Made by a program: the position numbers and the translations under genes. Shown piece after piece: positions 1 to 8,047 of a stretch of 51,262 nucleotides of DNA. The DNA comes from a virus, in the IMG/VR virus record IMGVR_UViG_3300027708_002314, positions 1-51,262 of that record; one strand, given 5' to 3'. The notes beneath the pieces were generated by a model. It saw only the letters and a program-made list of their open reading frames with translations, was not told the DNA's origin and did not search any database. How positions within the stretch are numbered: position 1 is the first letter of the stretch; the number at the start of each line of letters is the position of its first letter.

Positions 1-799
1 CTTCTTTAACAGTTTTCTTTAAAGCCTTAACCATCTTAGCACCATATGATTTACCAGTTGTTGGTGTAGAATTTGTATTATCTGAACAATCACATGGAGC
101 TTCAGTTGCAGCCATAGAATCCAATGTATTTTCTTTGGTTAAATGCTTTTCTAAACGATCAATAGCACCTTTCATACCTCCAGTTGGAGTTTGATTGTGT
201 TTGTTTTCTCTTTCTCTTGCAGCTTTGCGCCATTTCTCTAAAGCAGTAGTTCTTGGTTTCTTGGCTTCATCCAAAACTTCTTCTTTAATCTTTGCTTTGC
301 CGTTGGCGATAAAATCATAATCAGCCATTGTGAGTGTACCTTTATTACGAATCTCAATTAATCTTTCCGTAATCTTGTGTAGTTCCATATCATCTTTAAC
401 ATCTTCACGAGCCAATTCAAATAAACGAATCATCAATGGAATATCTACTGTAATAGTATCAACAACATCAGTTTCTTCAGCCAACTCAAGATGCTGATGG
501 TCTCTTTTCCATTTCATAAATTCACCAGATTTGGAATGAGCAATCTTCATATCTCTGGTAGCATATTTTGCATTGATGCCTCTAGAGTTTAGATATTTTG
601 CCAATAACTCGGATTCACTTGCTTCAGTTATGGTTTCTTCGGACATCTTTCGGTCACTTTTCCATTTTTGAAATAAAGCAGACTTTGCATGAGATATTTT
701 AGTATCTCTCGAAACAAACTTTGGATTGATACCTCTAGAATTCAGGTAGTCATTTAGACTGGCTGCTTCTGAGAAAATATCTTTTATTGTTTTTACCAT
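1..799 (-). CDS. Late protein with two tandem repeats, N-terminal part (runs off window)
   Basis: The reading frame is open for 266 codons from the ATG and meets no stop before the window edge, so the C-terminus is missing. The ATG overlaps the stop of the upstream gene (TAATG), a translational-coupling arrangement. Residues about 15-50 and 65-101 are two copies of one unit: both carry LNSRGIN, an RD.KI.H.KS core and KWK..D. The rest is charged, with no membrane segment or enzyme motif that I recognise. It is the fourth gene behind the late promoter at 5874-5881. The start MVKTIKDIFSEAAS resembles prohead-protease-processed N-termini (FSE followed by A). A virion or prohead component is inferred, not shown. 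Confidence 0.65.
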   Translation of the reverse strand, partial: MVKTIKDIFSEAASLNDYLNSRGINPKFVSRDTKISHAKSALFQKWKSDRKMSEETITEASESELLAKYLNSRGINAKYATRDMKIAHSKSGEFMKWKRDHQHLELAEETDVVDTITVDIPLMIRLFELAREDVKDDMELHKITERLIEIRNKGTLTMADYDFIANGKAKIKEEVLDEAKKPRTTALEKWRKAARERENKHNQTPTGGMKGAIDRLEKHLTKENTLDSMAATEAPCDCSDNTNSTPTTGKSYGAKMVKALKKTVKE

Positions 800-2847
800 T
801 ATTTTGGCTCTTTAACTTTGGTTTTATCACTAACTGTTTTGAAAGCTTGGCGAGCTAAATCTTTTGCACGGCTCATTGGAGTATGAACTGCACCAGATTT
901 ATCTTTTACATTCTTTTCAACTTTTTCCCAACCAGGAGTACCAGCAATAGTTGCTTCTTGAAATGAATTTGGAGTACCATATTTTGCATCTTGATTTTTA
1001 ACTTTTTGTGGAGCTAAATTATCAGTTGGTTTTGCTTTGATAGAAGCTCTTGATGGAGTTTCTTCTGGTTCTTGTTGAGTAACTTTTTCTGGATTACCAT
1101 TACCTTCTTTATCTAAAGGTTTAACTCTAGATTTGAAAGATTGAAAACTATTTGATTTACCACCAGTACCACGGCCAGCAAGAGTATCTGTGGTTATAGC
1201 TGTATCAGCAGGTAGATAAGATTCTTTCTGTGCACCATAATAAGCACCAAGAGCCATCTTCTTACGCTCTGCTTTAGATTTACCAGCAAACTTAGGATTA
1301 TCTGAGTGAACAAAGTCATGAATCCAATCACCAGCAGAAGCATCTTTGGAAAGAACTTCATTTAACATTTCATCCAATTCATATTCAGATACATCTTCTT
1401 TGTTAAGTGTTGATTTAATTGTTTGTTTCAATGTTCTATTAGTTTTTGCTGTGCCTTTGGATGCAGACTTAATATTGGCTCTTGATGCCAATGGATCTTC
1501 TTTATTTCGGCCAGCTCGATTGACTGGTTCTTTTTGGTCGCCTTCATATCCTCTAGCAACCCAAGTTCTCTTTTCATCGGGATATTTAGCTTCTGCATCG
1601 GTACCGTAGCGAGCACTACCTACAGCTCTAGATTTTAACAATGGAGGACCTTGGCGCCATTTTCTACCTGGACCATCTTCTTCTAATTCAATTTCTTCTT
1701 TAGCTAATACTTTCTTACGAATGGCACCAGCAACACGATTACCTGCTTCTTTTGATCCGTATTCTTTCGATGCTTTAGCAGCAATCTTCTTAAACATTAA
1801 ACCTGGTTTACCTTCATCACGTTCTTCAAGAGTTTCTTCTTTTAGTGTAGAAAGGTGTTTATTTAATTTATCAAATTGGCCATGAGCAACCAAATCACCT
1901 TTAGGACGGCCAAGATAATCTTGGTCAGGATGGTGCATCCACTCACCATAACGGTCTACACTAATGATACCATGTTTTGGATGTGTAACTTTTGTATGGT
2001 GATAATGTTGACTAACACTCCAACCTTGCTTTTTAGCGTGAGCAAAATCATCTTCATTAAGGTGTTCAACTTCTTCATTCTTCATACCACTATGGTGTAG
2101 ATGTGCAACAATATCACCAGCTTCGTGTTTATTTTCTACCTTATCTGTTTGGTAATCTTTATGTGATTCGTTACCTGGCCAATTTGGATTGCTACTACCA
2201 TGATATCTCCACATATTACCTTCTTTTTCAACATCACCAACGTGTTCACCACTTGGAGAATGAACTCGATATTTACCCGAGTGTTTCAAGTGCATTGTAT
2301 AATCATGTGCTACAGGAATGCCTTTAGCTTCATTAACAACTTCCTCGTTACGAGCTTTAGCAAGGTTCTCGGGAGCGGAGATAGTATCTTTCTTAGGACC
2401 TTTAGCATCAGCCATAGTCAATGGTGTGTCACCTTTTGCTTTACGGAGATAAGCAGGCACATCAGATTTACGAACTGTTTCCAAAAGTTTTTCTGTAAAC
2501 TCACGACCTTCTTTAACTTTCTTTTTACCACGGAGAATTTTGAAATCTTGAGCATCAACTTCACCATTATGATTGGCATCAATCTTATCTTGATTACCTT
2601 TCAATTCTTCTTTCATCTCTTTGTCTTTTGGACCTTTAAGATTATCAACAGGAGATTTAGTTTGGTCTTTCTTTGCTTTAGCAGAGTTACCATAACTTCC
2701 ACCATACACTCTCATGCCTGTAGATGTAGGTTCTTTGAGTGGTGCAGTTTCATTAAGGAGTTGATCCTTTTGTTCTACAGGTTCTTCACCTAGAACTTTG
2801 TTAACTGCGTCAATCATTGACTGGCTTACTTTACTTTTTGCAAACAT
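799..2847 (-). CDS. Large charged late protein with EF-hand-like loop, unknown function
   Basis: 682 residues, hydrophilic and rich in K, E and D, without membrane segments. Residues 90-101 form an EF-hand-like calcium loop (D at 1, N at 3, N at 5, G at 6, D at 9 and D at 12). A basic segment containing KPGLMFKKIAAKA lies mid-protein. A second conserved-looking segment starts near residue 506 (GDWIHDFVHSDNPKF, then GKSK). I recall both segments from marine T4-like virion proteins. The N-terminus has LGE followed by E near residue 21, a possible prohead protease site. One base separates it from the gene upstream, so it is cotranscribed from the late promoter at 5874-5881. I infer a head-internal or structural role. 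Confidence 0.7.
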   Translation of the reverse strand: MFAKSKVSQSMIDAVNKVLGEEPVEQKDQLLNETAPLKEPTSTGMRVYGGSYGNSAKAKKDQTKSPVDNLKGPKDKEMKEELKGNQDKIDANHNGEVDAQDFKILRGKKKVKEGREFTEKLLETVRKSDVPAYLRKAKGDTPLTMADAKGPKKDTISAPENLAKARNEEVVNEAKGIPVAHDYTMHLKHSGKYRVHSPSGEHVGDVEKEGNMWRYHGSSNPNWPGNESHKDYQTDKVENKHEAGDIVAHLHHSGMKNEEVEHLNEDDFAHAKKQGWSVSQHYHHTKVTHPKHGIISVDRYGEWMHHPDQDYLGRPKGDLVAHGQFDKLNKHLSTLKEETLEERDEGKPGLMFKKIAAKASKEYGSKEAGNRVAGAIRKKVLAKEEIELEEDGPGRKWRQGPPLLKSRAVGSARYGTDAEAKYPDEKRTWVARGYEGDQKEPVNRAGRNKEDPLASRANIKSASKGTAKTNRTLKQTIKSTLNKEDVSEYELDEMLNEVLSKDASAGDWIHDFVHSDNPKFAGKSKAERKKMALGAYYGAQKESYLPADTAITTDTLAGRGTGGKSNSFQSFKSRVKPLDKEGNGNPEKVTQQEPEETPSRASIKAKPTDNLAPQKVKNQDAKYGTPNSFQEATIAGTPGWEKVEKNVKDKSGAVHTPMSRAKDLARQAFKTVSDKTKVKEPK

Positions 2848-2848
2848 T

Positions 2849-4612
2849 TTAATCTCCGTTTTTTTTCTTTTTCTTAATTATTTCTGATGTTTTTATTTTA
2901 ACGTCATCTGGTGTAACTAAAGGTTCTTTATTACTAGAACCCCCTAATGTTCCACCTACTCCTATATCACAAGCACCTGGATCATCAATTGCTTCTTTAA
3001 CTTTTCTAAATGATACAAAAGACTTCTGTTCAGAATAAGTTTGATTTCCTAAACCTGCTGTTACACCAGGAACACGGGAATTGTATGTATCACCAATGCC
3101 TGTTCCTTGATTTACAGACCTACTCATTACAACATTAAAAGTTTTATTCTTCTGAGCTTTTACTTTTTCTTTGTCTTTTTGGAAGCTGGGTTCTTTGGTC
3201 GTGGGGAGGACTTGGACTTTGGGGCCACCTTTTTGACCGGAAAGGTCTCCACTATCTTCATAATATCCTTTTGGGTCGTAACCGGAGGTGTACTTAATGT
3301 CTCCGTCTGTAACGGAATCGACTTTTCCAATTTTTCGCTGGAGCTGCTGGCCTGGGGCGTTTTCTTGAATAGACCTAAAATTGCTTTTAACATTTTTGTT
3401 TTCCTTAAATAATGAATTAATATTCAATTTACTTCTACGATTCAACCAATCTTCGGCTGTTTCTCCTAACATACCAGAATCTAAGAATCCAGTTGTTTTT
3501 TCATATACCAAATGAATATCTTCTTCTTTGGTATCTAGGTTACCAGTATTATCAAAGGTAATACAGTCCGTAAATGATTCTTGGAAATATTTAGTATTTT
3601 GCTGACATTTCAACCATTTATCTTGGCGAACCGATTCAACCATCATTCTGGACAATAAAGAGTTTCTTTCTTTACTGGTCTCATTGGTGGTTTCAACAAA
3701 AATCATCATTGTGTCGTAACCAAGTTCTTCTAATTCTTCTTTAATATAAGCAATTCTATTCTGGTCATCGGCTGGACCATTGATAATCAAAGGACCACGA
3801 TTACGGATGCCTTCTCTACGGAAATCACTGGTTCTTTCTGATAGTTTTTGTTTATCAGCCAAATACTCTTGTGCTTGAATGAAGTTTAACTCCACAATCT
3901 TGGATTCAGCAATGGCTTCACGAATGATAATATCTTTACCTGAACCTGGACCACCAGTTACAAAGATTGCTTTGAATTGTCCGTGGTTATAAGATTCATG
4001 TAAACCCATACCTTTACGAGTATCGTTCATCAACTCTTTAGCGTGGGTGTCAGACACATGAGATGGAACACCTTTGCGAAACTCATTAAAGTTTTTATTC
4101 TTCGCATGTTCTCTCATCTTGGTGCCAGATACACCTTCGGATCCTTCAGCATCAGGATCACGATGGCCAGCGGAATGTACTGTTATCTTTTTAAAATTAT
4201 AAGGTACTTTACCTTCTTTATTGGGTTTACCATTGTATTTGTTTAATGAATCTTTAAATTCTTTAACACGGTCCGAACCAACAACAACATGGAGGTGAGT
4301 TACACCTTGATTGTGTAACTTTTCAGCATGACTGAAAATGGAAGGATGTTCTTTTGAAGATTTTTCGATATTGGTACCGGGAGAATAACGCTTTAGAGCT
4401 TTAACCTTCTGTGGGCCGGATAAAGGATTTTTCTTAGCGTCTTGTGTGTGAGATACAATAACATGATGTGAACCGCCAACATTCTTAGCAATTTCTTTAA
4501 CCTTATCGATTACTTTTAAATGTCCTGTGGTTGGAGGATTCATCCGACCATAAGTCATCACGGCATGTTTACCTGCATCTTTTTCTTCTACTATTTCTAA
4601 GAATGATTTCAT
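2849..4612 (-). CDS. Nucleotidyltransferase fused to P-loop kinase-like domain
   Basis: 587 residues with two enzyme domains. Residues about 17-185 look like a class I (HIGH-type) nucleotidylyltransferase: GRMNPPTTGH has the T-x-G-H motif at 28-31, GSDRVKEF lies near 112, and SGTKMREH near 162 matches the late ISSTxxR-like motif. Residues about 213-380 look like a P-loop kinase with Walker A GGPGSGKD at 220-227. A low-complexity charged tail follows. The nucleotidyltransferase part could act on NMN, pantetheine phosphate or another phosphate; the substrate cannot be read. The N-terminus MKSFLEIVEE resembles T4 capsid-targeting peptides, so packaging in the head is possible. The start overlaps the upstream stop by four bases. 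Late gene by position. Confidence 0.75.
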   Translation of the reverse strand: MKSFLEIVEEKDAGKHAVMTYGRMNPPTTGHLKVIDKVKEIAKNVGGSHHVIVSHTQDAKKNPLSGPQKVKALKRYSPGTNIEKSSKEHPSIFSHAEKLHNQGVTHLHVVVGSDRVKEFKDSLNKYNGKPNKEGKVPYNFKKITVHSAGHRDPDAEGSEGVSGTKMREHAKNKNFNEFRKGVPSHVSDTHAKELMNDTRKGMGLHESYNHGQFKAIFVTGGPGSGKDIIIREAIAESKIVELNFIQAQEYLADKQKLSERTSDFRREGIRNRGPLIINGPADDQNRIAYIKEELEELGYDTMMIFVETTNETSKERNSLLSRMMVESVRQDKWLKCQQNTKYFQESFTDCITFDNTGNLDTKEEDIHLVYEKTTGFLDSGMLGETAEDWLNRRSKLNINSLFKENKNVKSNFRSIQENAPGQQLQRKIGKVDSVTDGDIKYTSGYDPKGYYEDSGDLSGQKGGPKVQVLPTTKEPSFQKDKEKVKAQKNKTFNVVMSRSVNQGTGIGDTYNSRVPGVTAGLGNQTYSEQKSFVSFRKVKEAIDDPGACDIGVGGTLGGSSNKEPLVTPDDVKIKTSEIIKKKKKNGD

Positions 4613-5829
4613 TTACGAACTTTTAACAAATTCTGTTTAGCAAACTCAGCACGATTAACCAATTTAGTAGGTTCTTCTTTACCACCTTCTGGTTTATGAT
4701 TCACCACAAAACCTTCGGGTTTCGATTTCTTACCATCAATATGGTGATGATATCTACCTTCATGAGTTTCTAATGAATTAACCAAAGCATTTTTAGCTTG
4801 GTGTAAATGATGATGCATTGAGAATAGATTACCATAATGTTCTTTATTCTTTTCAACATGAGCAACCTGTTTATCACCTTCACCCGTATGTGCAGCTTTT
4901 GCTTTATCAGTAGATACTTTAGCCGCTTTCTTTTCGTAATGAGCAGCAACATGAGATTTAAATCCTGCGACACTTGGAACTTGATCCGTTCTTACAGTAT
5001 GATTTATGTAGGTTGCTAAATGTCCAGTTTCTCCAGAATGTTTTGGATGAATAGCATCATACATTTTATGGCCTTGTGTATCGTGTATATCTTTGGCGGC
5101 CGCCATGTGTTTCTGGAATGTTTTTTCATTCTCAGGCGAATGCTTTACTTTACTTGTATCGTGTTCAGCACCATGTAAGTGTACATCCGGATGTTCTTTG
5201 AACTTACTCATATCAGGATGGGGAGAAACAGACATATTACCAATATCAGATCCGTGGTATTGTTGGTGTACAACTACACCAACTTTAGATTTTTTAATTT
5301 TATCAGCCTCACTCTTTTCTTTGGGAGTATAAGTGATTGTATTGGGTGTAAATGACACCTTAGAATCTTTGGCTTCTACAATATAACTCTCATGGAGAGT
5401 TTTAGTGTCGGCATGGTGCATCAAATCGCCTTGGTATACACCAGTTTTAGGCGTTACTTTTGGCAGATGTTTTAAAGCGTGTTTAAGTGTTTTTACTAAA
5501 CCCGGTGCATGGCCATGATTCTTTTCAATATCTTTATCCGTATGGTTGATCTTGGGGTTTTTGTTGAAAGCCGACTTGGTGGCCACAAAGAATTTACCAT
5601 TTTTAGGATGATGACCAAAAACGATTGATGGAGAACCATCATATTTCATTGTTAGGTTACTGTTTTGATGTCCAGAAGTGATGTGTGCATGAGCTTGGTT
5701 TAAAGCACCAAAAGCATGTTCAAAACCGGCATGTCCGTGCATTAATGGACGATCTTCAGCATGATGTATATGCTTCAGATTTGAAGCTTCCTCAGTTTCT
5801 TCTCTTAAAAAACTTACAAACGATTTCAT
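4609..5829 (-). CDS. Ligase-fold (covalent nucleotidyltransferase-like) protein, DUF6267-like
   Basis: First gene after the late promoter. I place the start at the ATG preceded by AAGGAAAATTA, not at an upstream GTG that adds eight residues; it then begins MKSFVSFLREE, like its neighbour. The order of motifs fits the DNA/RNA ligase superfamily: K62-Y-D-G65 as motif I with the lysine that would be adenylated, GVYQGDL near 131 as a motif III-like strand, KPEGFVV near 370 as motif IV, and TKLVNRAEF near 388 as motif V. The protein is rich in histidine. Family members in phages are usually annotated only as DUF6267. Polynucleotide ligase activity is inferred; the substrate is unknown. Confidence 0.65.
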   Translation of the reverse strand: MKSFVSFLREETEEASNLKHIHHAEDRPLMHGHAGFEHAFGALNQAHAHITSGHQNSNLTMKYDGSPSIVFGHHPKNGKFFVATKSAFNKNPKINHTDKDIEKNHGHAPGLVKTLKHALKHLPKVTPKTGVYQGDLMHHADTKTLHESYIVEAKDSKVSFTPNTITYTPKEKSEADKIKKSKVGVVVHQQYHGSDIGNMSVSPHPDMSKFKEHPDVHLHGAEHDTSKVKHSPENEKTFQKHMAAAKDIHDTQGHKMYDAIHPKHSGETGHLATYINHTVRTDQVPSVAGFKSHVAAHYEKKAAKVSTDKAKAAHTGEGDKQVAHVEKNKEHYGNLFSMHHHLHQAKNALVNSLETHEGRYHHHIDGKKSKPEGFVVNHKPEGGKEEPTKLVNRAEFAKQNLLKVRK

Positions 5830-5873
5830 TAATTTTCCTTCAGATTGCAACACACTATGGTTGCCGATTTACT

Positions 5874-5881
5874 TATTTATA
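5874..5881 (-). promoter_or_regulatory. T4-type late promoter box TATAAATA
   Basis: A perfect TATAAATA on the minus strand, in the roughly 120-base gap between the sugar cassette and the left-end late genes. In T4 this -10 element is read by gp55-RNA polymerase with the gp45 clamp; both proteins are encoded in this window. Initiation about six bases downstream would give a leader of about 40 bases before the ATG at 5829. No -35 element is needed for this class. The rest of the gap (5882-5951) holds a short dyad CAACAATTTGTTG and nothing else that I can support. Confidence 0.75.
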
Positions 5882-5951
5882 CAACATTTAATCTATCTGG
5901 CCGTAACCGTAGAAAGATTGGCTTCGATACATAGTCAACAAATTGTTGGCT

Positions 5952-6782
5952 TTAGATGAGTGTATCCAACATTTGATTGAGGTTGTATTTGGGTGTATAC
6001 CCTAAGTTTTTGATTTTTGATATGTCCAAAACCATATTCTTGGTTTGTACAATTTTATGAAAATCCACGGTTTCTATGGTACCAAAATTGGAGGTTGAAT
6101 TTGTCTTTTCTTTTACATATTCTAAAGCATTCCGGATACGAACTTGAACTCCATTACCTACATTATAAATTTCATTGGTTTGGCCTTGATCAATAATTAG
6201 ATTAATTGCTTGAACAACGTCATCCACATGAATATAATCTCTATACATGGATCCACCGTCATATAGATTAATATCTTCATTATTTACCACTTGATTAATC
6301 ATATATTGTAGTGCGTTTTTCTTCTTGGACACTTTATAGTCACTTTTACCTAAAACATTTGCCAATCTAAGAATTCGGTATTTAATACCAAAAGTTTCAC
6401 AATATGAAATCAGTAGTTGTTCGGCAGCACGCTTGGTGATTGAGTAGAATCCTTTAGGATCACAATAAGAATCTTCTTTGGCAGGTAACTCCACATCTCC
6501 ATAAACGAACCAGGAACTGATGAAATTAAAAGTTACATTCTTGTCCTTACAGTATTCTAAAGTCTTAACCAAAGTCGTTAGGTTCGTTTCAATGTCTAGG
6601 TATGGATTGGTATGAACATTATAGTTATCGACAGTAGAGATAAAGTATACCACTTCAGAATTATCTTTTACATCATAATCATACTTGGCATTTATTACCA
6701 CGTTTTCGGTAAGTTCACGATAACGGCTTCCCACGAAACCGTTACCACCAAGAACATTAATCAATCGTTCCACTTTTTGCAC
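5952..6782 (-). CDS. NAD-dependent epimerase/dehydratase (extended SDR), sugar nucleotide
   Basis: 276 residues with a Rossmann glycine motif GGNGFVG at 12-18 and a YSITK catalytic Y-x-x-x-K near 133, plus the RDYIHVDD segment typical of sugar-nucleotide SDRs. It is shorter than full 4,6-dehydratases, so a 4-ketoreductase or epimerase step is likely. The reading frame opens with GTG after GAGAAAGT and overlaps the 3' end of the upstream dehydrase gene by 22 bases; downstream GTG and TTG codons are possible starts. It is the last gene of the cassette, where it could reduce the 4-keto sugar made by the upstream enzymes. Substrate not determinable. Confidence 0.8.
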   Translation of the reverse strand: MQKVERLINVLGGNGFVGSRYRELTENVVINAKYDYDVKDNSEVVYFISTVDNYNVHTNPYLDIETNLTTLVKTLEYCKDKNVTFNFISSWFVYGDVELPAKEDSYCDPKGFYSITKRAAEQLLISYCETFGIKYRILRLANVLGKSDYKVSKKKNALQYMINQVVNNEDINLYDGGSMYRDYIHVDDVVQAINLIIDQGQTNEIYNVGNGVQVRIRNALEYVKEKTNSTSNFGTIETVDFHKIVQTKNMVLDISKIKNLGYTPKYNLNQMLDTLI

Positions 6783-8047
6783 ACTTTCTCAATGTAGTTT
6801 AGAATCTTTTCATTCCACAAAGGTGAACATCCAACAAATAATACATTACTCAAGGCTTTATTAGAATTTGGATAATCTTTATAATTATCTAAATGTTGAT
6901 AACCAGGATGCATCAAAATATTTCCACTAAAGTAATTTCTTGTTTGAATCTTATTGGCTTCAAAATGCGACACCAATAATTCTTTTACTTCTTGAGATTC
7001 ACAATAAATTGGAACACCAAACCAAGAAGGATCTCCTTTAGGTAAAGAATTAATTACTTTAACTTCTTTGATGTTATCTTCAATGAACTTTTGAACTTTG
7101 TTTTTATATTCACGGCGTTTCTCATCAATGTAATCAAACTTTTTCAATTGTTCAACACCAATAGCACCTTGTAAGTCTAGTGGTTTTAAATTGTAACCCA
7201 TGGTTGTAAACACATATTTGTGGTCAACGACACCATCATAGTTATTCAGCCATGTATCAAAACGATTACCGCAAGTACCACATTCTAATAAATTATTGAC
7301 ACCAACACAATAACAGTCACGGCCCCACCATGATACAGAGCGTATAATGTTGATTAGTCCATCATCATTAGTAGAAATCATACCACCTTCACCTGTTGAA
7401 ATGTGGTGTGCAGGATAGAATGAAGTAGACCAACAATAATAGTAGTCTGTTAATCCTTTGCCATCATAATTTGAACCAAGAGAATCACAATTATCACCAA
7501 TTAATAGAATGCCGTGTTTGGTACAGATATCACGCAACACATCCATGTCAGGAGGATTACCGAGAACAGGAGATACAAAGATACCTTTGGTTCGTGGTGT
7601 AATCTTTTCTTCAATCTTGGTTAAATCAAAATTTAAAGTATCTAATTCGATATCAATGAATACTGCTTTCAATCCATTCTGAACAATTGGTGCAATCGTT
7701 GTTGGAAATCCCACAGGAGAAACAATAATCTCATCATCTGTTTGCCATTTGAAAAAATGCTTCAATGCAGTAATCATTACAAGATTGGCAGAGCTACCTG
7801 AGTTCACCATGTGTGAATTTTTTACACCAAATTTCTTACTAAATTTATTTTGAAATTGAGCTACTTTTTCACCCGATGTAATCCATTTACCGTTGATGAG
7901 AGTATCAATGGCTGCAAACATTTCATTCTCGTCCCAAAGTTGGCCGGAATATTGAACAAAGTCGCCTTCTTTATAATCGTCATAGTTTTTAGCATAGCTT
8001 GGTCTGCCGAGAGATAAAGCCTTAATCATTTCGAGTTTGTCCATCAT
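6761..8047 (-). CDS. RfbH/DdhC-like PLP and [2Fe-2S] hexulose-3-dehydrase
   Basis: 428 residues of the DegT/DnrJ aspartate aminotransferase-fold group. In SFYPAHHISTGEGGM (209-223) the usual PLP lysine is replaced by histidine (214/215), the hallmark of the CDP-6-deoxy-hexulose-3-dehydrase E1 family. Cysteines 187, 245 and 247 keep the E1 spacing C-x57-C-x-C; the fourth ligand is probably C259 in TCGNRF, with four extra residues compared with the motif I know (x7), and C256 nearby. The family removes the C-3 hydroxyl from a 4-keto sugar, with electrons from a reductase E3. No E3 gene is seen here. ATGA overlap with the upstream methyltransferase gene. Confidence 0.85.
   Translation of the reverse strand: MMDKLEMIKALSLGRPSYAKNYDDYKEGDFVQYSGQLWDENEMFAAIDTLINGKWITSGEKVAQFQNKFSKKFGVKNSHMVNSGSSANLVMITALKHFFKWQTDDEIIVSPVGFPTTIAPIVQNGLKAVFIDIELDTLNFDLTKIEEKITPRTKGIFVSPVLGNPPDMDVLRDICTKHGILLIGDNCDSLGSNYDGKGLTDYYYCWSTSFYPAHHISTGEGGMISTNDDGLINIIRSVSWWGRDCYCVGVNNLLECGTCGNRFDTWLNNYDGVVDHKYVFTTMGYNLKPLDLQGAIGVEQLKKFDYIDEKRREYKNKVQKFIEDNIKEVKVINSLPKGDPSWFGVPIYCESQEVKELLVSHFEANKIQTRNYFSGNILMHPGYQHLDNYKDYPNSNKALSNVLFVGCSPLWNEKILNYIEKVCKKWND

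Noticed and set aside
2200-2793. 197-codon open frame on the plus strand
   Set aside because: Opposite to the well-supported 682-residue gene, rich in F, I and T from antisense of K/E codons, and without a ribosome site or known motif.
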